This document shows, piece by piece, positions 1 to 7,294 of a stretch of 11,684 nt of DNA (the stretch's first letter is position 1; every line of letters starts with the position of its first letter). Source of the stretch: JBJFGR01 sp051892875. Its GTDB lineage: Bacteria > Pseudomonadota > Gammaproteobacteria > Enterobacterales > Succinivibrionaceae. Location of the stretch: positions 1-11,684 of the forward strand of contig JBJFGR010000082.1 of NCBI GenBank assembly GCA_051892875.1, given 5' to 3'. The notes under the pieces were generated by a model. That model saw only the letters and a program-made list of their open reading frames with translations, searched no databases and was not told where the DNA came from. The position numbers and the translations under genes were made by a program.

Positions 1-1
1 A

Positions 2-454
2 AAGGCTTTTGAAATTTCTGGAATTGGTAAAAAGTTTGCTTGGGTGCAGAAGGCAGATGGCTATAATGAACGTCTTGATATTAATGATGAAGACGTCATG
101 GATGAAGCTCAGAAGCGATTCCTGATTGATTTTGCTAAGCGTTACGACAATCATACGCCAGACTCCAAAGATGAGCTAAGAGCTGACACATGCGTCACCA
201 AGAAAGACCCTGTTCGCGCTGCTAAGAATCAGCTGAAGGCTATTTGTGATACTGACAAATTCTACCGACGCCTTAAAGCATTCCTCCGTCATGGAATCCA
301 AATGCATGACGTGAAAGACACTCAATTCTATGCAATGAATTCTACTGCTTTTGAAAAGTTGCTTGCATTCTGCTTGAAGATTTATAGCACTAATGATGCT
401 CTAGACGTTAAAGAAGCTAAAATCCAGAAGGCTGCGCAAATCTTCGCTTTATAG
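2..454 (+). CDS. C-terminal part of an unrecognised phage protein (5' end outside window)
   Basis: The reading frame is open from base 2 to the TAG at 452-454, so this is the last 150 residues of a gene that starts left of the window. The GTG at 44 is internal and has no Shine-Dalgarno sequence, so I do not take it as the start. The product is charged and probably mostly helical, without membrane segments. It has a Lys/Arg/Asp-rich middle and an aromatic-rich C-terminal third (motifs FYRRLKAFLRHG and FEKLLAFCLKIYS). I do not recognise the family. Arginine is mostly CGN and GC is clearly higher than in the leftward operon; one spot-counted 60-base line (181-240) is about half G+C. The gene is convergent with the leftward operon and ends at a shared terminator. 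Its position next to structural genes does not prove a structural role. Confidence 0.75.
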   Translation, partial: KAFEISGIGKKFAWVQKADGYNERLDINDEDVMDEAQKRFLIDFAKRYDNHTPDSKDELRADTCVTKKDPVRAAKNQLKAICDTDKFYRRLKAFLRHGIQMHDVKDTQFYAMNSTAFEKLLAFCLKIYSTNDALDVKEAKIQKAAQIFAL

Positions 455-473
455 ATAATTTAATATGTTAAAG

Positions 474-509
474 AAAAAGAGAGACGAAAGTCTCTCTTTT
501 TTTTTTTTT
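474..509. terminator. bidirectional intrinsic terminator between convergent genes
   Basis: GAGAGAC (479-485), a GAAA tetraloop (486-489) and GTCTCTC (490-496) form a perfect 7-bp stem. Flanking A474-478 and T497-501 can extend it by five A-T pairs. On the + strand it is followed by 13 T (497-509). On the - strand the stem is followed by TTTTTCTTT. It can therefore end transcripts from the gene on the left and from the leftward operon. The last two T and A510 are also the TAA stop of the leftward gene. Confidence 0.9.
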
Positions 510-1056
510 ATTCTTCGGAAGTGACAGGTTGAAGCGTCATATTTTCATAATCAAATGTGACTATGAATGTAGCTTCCTGTGCCTGACCAGTTTCTAGACT
601 CAATGCTGACAAGTTAGTAGGTATACAATGCCAAAATTTCATCTTTGAAACCATTACTTTGTCGTTATTTAATAGACAAACTTCTATAGCATCGATACAG
701 TCCAATCTCAACAGCTTTTCACCAAGAGCTGTTTTTTTACCGATAGGTTTACCTGCTCTCATGCTCATTAGCCAACACCAGAAATAATAGAAGTTTTTAC
801 CTTCTTCATCCATCTTAAATTCCATATTGATGGTCTGTAAATCACGAGCACCACGTGGATCTGGATGTAACTGTCTTTCATGTTGGAATTCTGAAGTCAA
901 CATGTTTACTGACAAATCAGGAATGTTTACTGTTCTAATATAATTATCAAGGACTGTAGTATCTAATTCAAGATCAGTAAAGTCAACCATATTAGAAAAT
1001 CTACATATCCATTTGTTCTTATTAAAATTATTAATCTCAGTTGTTACACCTGCCAT
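508..1056 (-). CDS. tail-tube-fold (gp19-like) structural protein
   Basis: A 182-residue protein and the last gene of the leftward operon. Its C-terminal third carries the layout of the T4 gp19 tail-tube family: a W/C-x-P-T-N-hydrophobic turn (FWHCIPTNLSALSL, about residues 141-154) followed by a terminal beta strand (ATFIVTFDYENM, 162-173). The same elements occur in the tail tube protein at 9606-10196 (VWPKTVSSVDL, then SVTFSYSSFE). The N-terminal part has a K-W-x-C-R-F strand and an IPDLSV segment where tube proteins have their first sheet. I infer a second tube-fold protein, possibly a tube initiator or baseplate-tube junction protein (the gp48/gp54 role in T4) or a tube variant; which one cannot be told. 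The start ATG (1054-1056) has AGAGG upstream on the - strand and lies 12 bases after the stop of the preceding gene. The stop overlaps the terminator T-run. Confidence 0.7.
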   Translation of the reverse strand: MAGVTTEINNFNKNKWICRFSNMVDFTDLELDTTVLDNYIRTVNIPDLSVNMLTSEFQHERQLHPDPRGARDLQTINMEFKMDEEGKNFYYFWCWLMSMRAGKPIGKKTALGEKLLRLDCIDAIEVCLLNNDKVMVSKMKFWHCIPTNLSALSLETGQAQEATFIVTFDYENMTLQPVTSEE

Positions 1057-1068
1057 AATAAACCTCTA

Positions 1069-4000
1069 TTATTCTGCCGACTGCAATTCACATCCATTCG
1101 CCATTGATAAACCTTTAGACCAAATCGCACCTGTCCATTTATTACCATTTTCAAAACGAACACCACCATCTGGCGCAACAATAACACCATAGTTTTGTTG
1201 ACTACCATGAGATGATGCAAATTTAATTGCATAATCATCATCATTTAAACTTTTATAATCAGAATAAAGCATAAATGTTGTATAATCACCATTATTATTT
1301 TGTAGATTAACACCATTACTTACTTCAACTTTACCTTCAACACAAATTCTTACGTATTCACCTGCATTCAATACTGGAATAACTAACTGTAAATTTGTAC
1401 CTGCAGTAAATGTTTTAAAGTAATACTCACCTGCACCTAATGTCAATTGACAATCATTACCTGCACTAAACTTATTATATGATTGGATGTTTCCACTAGC
1501 ATTTAATGTGATAGATTGACGATCATTCATATTGATATTATCAGTTCCATCATAATTTATATCAAATCGAGGTAACTCACCAGTTTTAATATTTTTAACT
1601 TCCATTTTAGAACCTACATAGTTATTATTGATAGCAGTTATATATTGTGTTTTATCAATATCTCTTGTTAAGTAAATTACGTTCTTACTTACAGGATTAT
1701 ACCAAACATTATTTTCACTATTATTTTTCAAATCAATAGGTGGATTTAAATCTGCATATTTAACACTACCTTGTAGACCTTGATCTACAAGATTAGCATT
1801 ATTTAAAATGATATAAGAACCATCAGACCATGTATCATCACATGTTACATAGATACCAGCTTGGAAATTTGGATCATTAGAATATCTTATATCAACAGTA
1901 GATGCGTTGTCAATATTGATAGCACTGCAATAAATTGAACGAATACCAATTTTTGCACCATCTAAATGTAATTTAGATTTTATGAAAATTGTATAATTTT
2001 TATATTCTTCCCATTCTGTAGGAATGAAAGATTTTTCTGACCATGTAACTGTTGAAGAATCTGCCTTAAAGAAATCACTTGCAATAGGCATATCTTTTGT
2101 TGTAATTTCTACATGAGCTTTAACTTTAGATGGAGTAATACCATATACATTAAATGTTAATGTTCCATAATCATAAGAATTTGAATAATCAACATTAATA
2201 TCTTTAACAAGTAAACCTAATGTTTCTAATGTATACCCTGTGACTGGTATATCATCATTAAACGCAAAACTAAAAGTTTCTGATTTATCATTCTTATAAA
2301 TCGTTATACTAATTTTATCAGAAGGATCTCTTTTATTTGGGTTAACAACCTTAAATCTCTGAATACCATAATCAGTATTTTCAACTATGATAGTGCCATC
2401 TTGTTTAGTATAAACATCCAATATATGNNNNNNNNNNNNNNNNNNNNNNNNNNNNNNNNNNNNNNNNNNNNNNNNNNNNNNNNNNNNNNNNNNNNNNNNN
2501 NNNNNNNNNNNNNNNNNNNNNNNNNNNCAGTATTTTCAACTATGATAGTGCCATCTTGTTTAGTATAAACATCCAATATATGATCTGATGTTGGTGTAGC
2601 TGTTTCATAAGAAGGATTTTGTACATTACCTTTATATTCTTTACATGGATTTGTATCATCTGTATCATCACATGTTAAACAACTAATTTTCTGTAATGGT
2701 TCTTCATGTTTAAAGAAATACCATTTAGAATCAAATTTAGATTTAGTTTGATCGATCCAATTACCAGAACATGGCGCTGTTCCAGAAATTTCAAATGTTA
2801 TTTCTACATTTGTTATTGTCTCAGTTAATTCTGTACAAGTAATACCATAAACAAAGAAATATGTTTTGTTATTTGAAATATCAAATGGAACAGATGGTGA
2901 TACTTGCAAATTTTCATTATTTAAAATAACTTGAATTAAATTTGTATTTATCCATTCTTTATCAAAATTTTTATTTGTTATTTCAAAACAAATAATACCA
3001 CGTTCATCTTCTTCTAATAATAAATTATGAGTAGATGGATCTTCTGCGTCAGTAGCATCATTAAATGCATCTATATTTGTAGGAGGTAATGTATCTTTAT
3101 TATATTTTTTATATCCAACTACAGATGCAAATACACTTCCTGGTTCATATCCTGGTTCTGAAGTTGATGGTTGATCATTATTACCAACAGCAGTATACGT
3201 TTTTGTTTTTACATAATCTGAACCATAACCTGGATATGCTTTTTCTAACCATGCAGTTTCAATAAATGAATAACCACATTCAACATCAGCAATTAAATTA
3301 AATGTTAATACATTATCTTTTTGAACAATATTATAAGGTTCACCAATACCAGTTTTTTGAATTTCTTTAAAATATATTTTAGCATCCTTCAATGGATGAG
3401 GTTCATCACCATTATATTGATTAGGATTAGTAATTTTAACAGTAATTATTTTACTGTTAGTTTCTCTAACAATTTCAATTTTAAGTGGTATTGGTTCATT
3501 AACTATTTGAATACCATGATTTTCAAAATCAATATAGAATTTTAAAACATTCTTTCTATATTCTTCTGGAAAATAATAATCATCTATAACTTGTCTATAA
3601 ACATTATAAACAATATCAGTTTTTAAACCATTAAATTCTATAGTTGCTGATTTTGCTGTTTCTTTAGGATAAACATAAATATCTGTTTCTTCATTTGTAG
3701 TTTCATTCCATATTGTTGAACTCCAATGTTTACCTTTATATTCATCCTTAAAATCATAAGGAGTAATACCACCAAGTTGATTGGTTGTAATATAGAATGC
3801 AGAAATATCTGAATAAAATTTAGGTGTTTGTTTATTATCGTAATCTTTTGTATATTCAGTCAAACTTTTATTACTATATTTCTTAATATGACCTTTTTCA
3901 TTATTAACATATAAGTCACCAACAGTATTATATTCAAAATTAGATTTACATCCATTCATCAATATATTATTTTTAAAGTTATCAAAGTCATAATCAGGAC

Positions 4001-4454
4001 GAGCAGAACCATCTGGTAAAATAGGTTCTACATCATAATTATCTGATTTTGGTAAATCTCTTTTAAAGAAAGGAAGAGTTTTACTATAAAAATCTATACT
4101 ATCATTTTCATTAAAAACAACACTTACTTGTGATGAATTATATCCAATTGGAATATCACCACTTAAACATGGAATAATTTGTTTAAATGTAAGAGTATTA
4201 CCATTGAAGTTGATATACATACCACCATTATTGATACATGATTGAGTTTCCCATAAACTTGGGTCTATATTAGTATCTACAGAAGAACCCCATTTCATAA
4301 GGTCTTCTTTTGTAATTTCTTCAACCTGGTTAGTAAGAATATCTCTAACTTCCATACGGAAATTATCAGTAATAAGTGAAGCTAAATTTTGATCCGCTTC
4401 AATTACTGCTGTATATCCACTCATTTCAAATGTTTCATTGATTGTATAATTCAT
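1069..4454 (-). CDS. large fibre/baseplate-associated protein, split by an assembly gap (about 1076 aa when repaired)
   Basis: Two reading frames flank the N run: 4454 leftward to the gap and the gap leftward to 1069. The 55 bases on each side are identical and are read in the same frame (L-D-V-Y-T-K-Q-D-G-T). Collapsing them joins the frames into one 1076-residue protein, so the TTG at 2421 is not a real start. Residues 1-300 are unrecognised. About residues 300-770 contain three weakly similar beta-rich segments (motifs ITVKITNPN, IICFEITNKN and QRFKVVNPN; two also share F-x-VYGIT), probably Ig-like repeats. The last 130 residues look like a beta-helix domain of bacterial surface or pilus-associated proteins (GAGEYYF, VRICVEGKVEVSNG, GVIVAPDGGV, GAIWSKGL). 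There is no signal peptide. The gene follows the gp6-like gene by three bases, with AGG upstream of the ATG. I infer a host-contact fibre or baseplate arm. A gp7-like wedge role is an alternative because gp7 follows gp6 in T4 and is similarly long, but I see no gp7 similarity. Confidence 0.7.
2373..2427. repeat. 55-bp direct copy, left flank of gap
   Basis: This stretch, CAGTATTTTC to CCAATATATG, is identical to 2528-2582 on the other side of the N run. Exactly 55 bases match and the match ends at the N run on both sides. That is what two contigs sharing one terminal assembly k-mer look like, so it is probably not a biological repeat. Confidence 0.95.
2428..2527. other. assembly gap (100 N)
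   Basis: A run of 100 unknown bases, a round scaffolding value rather than a measured distance. Because both flanks carry the same 55-mer, the true distance is probably negative: removing the N run and one 55-mer copy restores one open frame. A longer tandem repeat collapsed here cannot be excluded. Confidence 0.97.
2528..2582. repeat. 55-bp direct copy, right flank of gap
   Basis: Second copy of the 55-mer at 2373-2427. It is in frame with the upstream part of the fibre gene, at codons ending about residue 642 of the repaired protein. Confidence 0.95.
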
Positions 4455-4457
4455 CTA

Positions 4458-7202
4458 TTAACCTGTTGTATCATAACCATATTCAACATTAATTCTAACA
4501 ACTGCAACTTCATTTGACATTGAGAAGTTTACAATGTTATTTCCTTCATCCAAGATATTATCACAAAATGCTGGCTTACATAAGCAATACAAATCCTGAA
4601 TTAGAACTGTAATTGCTTTCCACCAAGGAGAATCCATAGCAGTATCTTCTTGAATATGTTTGTAATAATATGTTCTAATAATCTTAGGAATGAAATACAT
4701 CCAGAATGCCTTTTCTGAAATTGTATTTTCATAGTTAGTCAATTCATAACCTTTTCTCATATAGGTTTCTTCACGTGTGACTGTTTCATTTGCATATACC
4801 TTATATGGAAGAGGAATTGCTCTATCAGCTTCTTCAATTGTCAAACCATGATTTAACCAATTATTCAACATTCTTTCAATACCAATAATTTGTAGATGAC
4901 TCAACTTATATTCATCTGTCTTATAAGTAGAGAAAGAAGACTTACTAAAGAAATCATTTTCCTTAGGAACATTGATTGTAATTACTGCAGTGTCTTCATA
5001 ATTTGTATTAAAAACTAATGCATTCTGAGGACAGATTTCAAAATATGCTTCATCTTCTCCAGTATTCTTTTCAATTACTTTGTCAACCTTAATAATATAT
5101 TCTTCATCCTTTTTCTGATTGTTTTTATATATGTTTGTTAACTGAATCAATACTCTACAACCTTCCAACATTTTAGGATCAAGGAATGTATTATACAAAT
5201 CTTTTTGTGTGACTCTAATTACGTTTCTCCAATTTGGACCCCATTCTTGTTGAGCTAACTGAGGAGAGTGATTAAATTGAGCCAATGAATCTAATGAAGT
5301 ATCTTGAGTTAAATATCCAGCACCATAAGCAGTTGTCTGACCTGTGATAGTTGGATTTTCCCAATGATACTGAATTGCATCAGCACGAATAATACTTGAT
5401 ACTTTTAAATCCAAATCAACATTTAATGTATCTTCTTCATCTGTATAGAACTTAATCAAATCTGACTTATAAATCTTCTGAGTAGTTCCATTTCTATTAT
5501 CAAGATATTCATAAATCTTGTTTTCTATATTTGTCTTATAATCTTGTAGCTTTGTATTTGATTTAACTTTAGCTCTACCAACTAAATCGAAATACTGAAC
5601 CATAGGAGGAATTGATAAAATTCTACTATTGATTTCCATCTTATCCTGACAATTATCTCTAATAATCTTAATGTTCTTCAACCATTGTTCTTGTGGAGTA
5701 TCATTATATTGCTGATTATAATATCCATCGAAAGATTTAATCATCTTGACATAATCTGCAATATGGTCTAAATACTCATCAGAATATAATGAGAATGGAT
5801 CATCAACATCATCCTTATCAGTCAATACATTTCGTGGATAATAATTACCACCTTGCTTTGCATACATGTGACCAATTAAAGAGTAAAACACATAGTTCTG
5901 AACATACTTATAAAGCTTATTATCAAAATCTTCAATTTCTTGCTGACCAAATAGCAATGCTGTTTGAACATTGATAGGAGTAGATAAACCACGGAAGTAA
6001 GAAATGAAGTCTCCCTTTGTGACTAACTTATTTCTAGATGAGAAATATGCTGGAGCATTAATTCTAATACTATCTTGAGATTCGAACTCTTCACCTTGGA
6101 AAATATCTGAAGCAATTATAAAGGTAATGTTATTTGTAATATCAATAATTTCACCTTTATGTTGTAGATAGAATGATGTGTTATTTGTCATCTGTGCGCC
6201 AGATGTACCAGTCTGATTAGCTTCCTTACCATCAGTCTGCAAATACTGTACATACAAATTCTGATTCTTCTTTGTTAAACCTGGACATACCATATAGTTG
6301 TCATTACCAAATCTAACTCTTACAGTCTTATCATAATTAGTTTCAATCTGACAAATTTTTAATGGTGTTGCAGGTATATTTTCTAATTGCTGTAAATGTT
6401 CATTTAAATAAATTGATGTTTCTTCAATATCAAATATATGCTTATCATCTAAAGCTTCATTTTGATTTTCACCGATACCTACTTTAGTCCAACTTAGACG
6501 TGGTGAATAATTACCCTTATAAAATGCATAAGGATCTCTCTTACCATACCAGTTAGAAAATGTAATATCATCAATATCATAATACTGTGCAATCTTACCT
6601 AGCTTTCCAAGATTTGCATTTCCTAAAATTTCCTTAACGACCTTTACACCTTGGAAACATGATATAGGAACTAAATTTGCAGCATTATATAAACTCTTAC
6701 CTTGTAGAGGCATATATTGTACATATTGAGAAGGACAAGCTAATTCTAATGTCTTCTTCCAAGATGTACTATTCTTACCTTCCATATCTTCAGAACTGAA
6801 AGTATATGAATATGAAGAATCTAATATAAAATGACGTCCTTGGAATACCAAGTCGACAACATCTTGATTAAAAACCACTGTATCACCAGGCTGTGTTGCC
6901 TGTGGAAGAGGTCCTTTAATTTGGATTTGAAGATTACATTTAGCTGGTACTCTTCTTCTTGGATTATATCCCAAATTTTTTCCTAACTTGATTAAAGAAC
7001 TATCTAGACGTGCAGTGTCAATATAAGACTCTTCTGCTGTTCTCTGCATATAATAGTTAGTCATATCCATACATGCACATATCATTTCCATAAACATCTG
7101 ATAGATAGATGCAGAACTGATATTAGCAAATCTTGGATCAGATGCTAATCTATTTTTAAAATCTTCTAATAATGATTCAAATGTTATATTTGTATAGTTC
7201 AT
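4458..7202 (-). CDS. gp6: baseplate wedge protein, gp6 / baseplate J-like
   Basis: A 914-residue protein, first gene of the leftward operon. Three stretches match the T4 gp6/J-like layout. Residues 35-80 form a helical block with Y-x-Q-R-x-A-E-E-S and L-x-S-S-L-x-x-x-x-x-x-x-G-Y-x-P, like gp6 A-V-Y-E-S-F and L-R-S-S-V to G-Y-L-P. A V-R-F-G-N strand (296-300) corresponds to the F-G-x-G strand of the family. Residues 380-405 (INAPAYFSSRNKLVTKGDFI) correspond to the A-P to R-x-x-V-T-x-x-D-Y motif. In T4, gp6 dimers link neighbouring wedges of the baseplate inner ring and move during sheath contraction. The protein is longer than T4 gp6 (660 aa); the excess lies mainly at the C-terminal end, where I see no family. 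The start ATG (7200-7202) has GAGTAGG nine bases upstream and a late-promoter-like box before that. The next gene starts three bases after its stop. Confidence 0.85.
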   Translation of the reverse strand: MNYTNITFESLLEDFKNRLASDPRFANISSASIYQMFMEMICACMDMTNYYMQRTAEESYIDTARLDSSLIKLGKNLGYNPRRRVPAKCNLQIQIKGPLPQATQPGDTVVFNQDVVDLVFQGRHFILDSSYSYTFSSEDMEGKNSTSWKKTLELACPSQYVQYMPLQGKSLYNAANLVPISCFQGVKVVKEILGNANLGKLGKIAQYYDIDDITFSNWYGKRDPYAFYKGNYSPRLSWTKVGIGENQNEALDDKHIFDIEETSIYLNEHLQQLENIPATPLKICQIETNYDKTVRVRFGNDNYMVCPGLTKKNQNLYVQYLQTDGKEANQTGTSGAQMTNNTSFYLQHKGEIIDITNNITFIIASDIFQGEEFESQDSIRINAPAYFSSRNKLVTKGDFISYFRGLSTPINVQTALLFGQQEIEDFDNKLYKYVQNYVFYSLIGHMYAKQGGNYYPRNVLTDKDDVDDPFSLYSDEYLDHIADYVKMIKSFDGYYNQQYNDTPQEQWLKNIKIIRDNCQDKMEINSRILSIPPMVQYFDLVGRAKVKSNTKLQDYKTNIENKIYEYLDNRNGTTQKIYKSDLIKFYTDEEDTLNVDLDLKVSSIIRADAIQYHWENPTITGQTTAYGAGYLTQDTSLDSLAQFNHSPQLAQQEWGPNWRNVIRVTQKDLYNTFLDPKMLEGCRVLIQLTNIYKNNQKKDEEYIIKVDKVIEKNTGEDEAYFEICPQNALVFNTNYEDTAVITINVPKENDFFSKSSFSTYKTDEYKLSHLQIIGIERMLNNWLNHGLTIEEADRAIPLPYKVYANETVTREETYMRKGYELTNYENTISEKAFWMYFIPKIIRTYYYKHIQEDTAMDSPWWKAITVLIQDLYCLCKPAFCDNILDEGNNIVNFSMSNEVAVVRINVEYGYDTTG

Positions 7203-7222
7203 GTTGTATACCTACTCTATCT

Positions 7223-7230
7223 TATTTATG
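7223..7230 (-). promoter_or_regulatory. late-promoter-like box CATAAATA for the leftward operon
   Basis: Read on the - strand this is CATAAATA, one mismatch from the T4 late consensus TATAAATA. With T4 geometry transcription would start near 7217, giving a leader of about 15 bases that begins at the Shine-Dalgarno sequence GAGTAGG. The 14-mer TCATAAATAAGATA recurs before the scaffold gene (10335-10348). It is the only candidate promoter I see for the three leftward genes. Confidence 0.65.
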
Positions 7231-7244
7231 AATGTATTCATGAG

Positions 7245-7252
7245 TATAAATA
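7245..7252 (+). promoter_or_regulatory. T4-type late promoter TATAAATA before portal
   Basis: Exact T4 late consensus, 42 bases before the portal ATG. The predicted start is near 7258. It lies 14 bases from the opposing CATAAATA box, so the two promoters are back to back. The portal Shine-Dalgarno AAGAGG is at 7281-7286. Confidence 0.8.
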
Positions 7253-7294
7253 ACTATATGGATAATAAAACTAACAAAATAAGAGGCAACTGAT

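Noticed and set aside
44..454. GTG at 44 as the start of the first gene
   Set aside because: The frame is open to base 2 and there is no ribosome site before the GTG.
1069..2421. Independent 450-residue gene starting at TTG 2421
   Set aside because: Its first codons lie inside the 55-mer shared with the right side of the gap and continue the upstream frame exactly, so it is the C-terminal part of the fibre gene.
2373..2582. Genuine tandem or phase-variation repeat at the gap
   Set aside because: The match is exactly 55 bases, ends at the N on both sides and is in frame when collapsed; a shared assembly k-mer explains it more simply.
1044..5974. Short overlapping frames at 1044-1244 (-), 3321-3545 (+) and 5789-5974 (+)
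   Set aside because: They lie wholly or almost wholly inside well-supported genes in other frames, with low-complexity composition and no ribosome sites.
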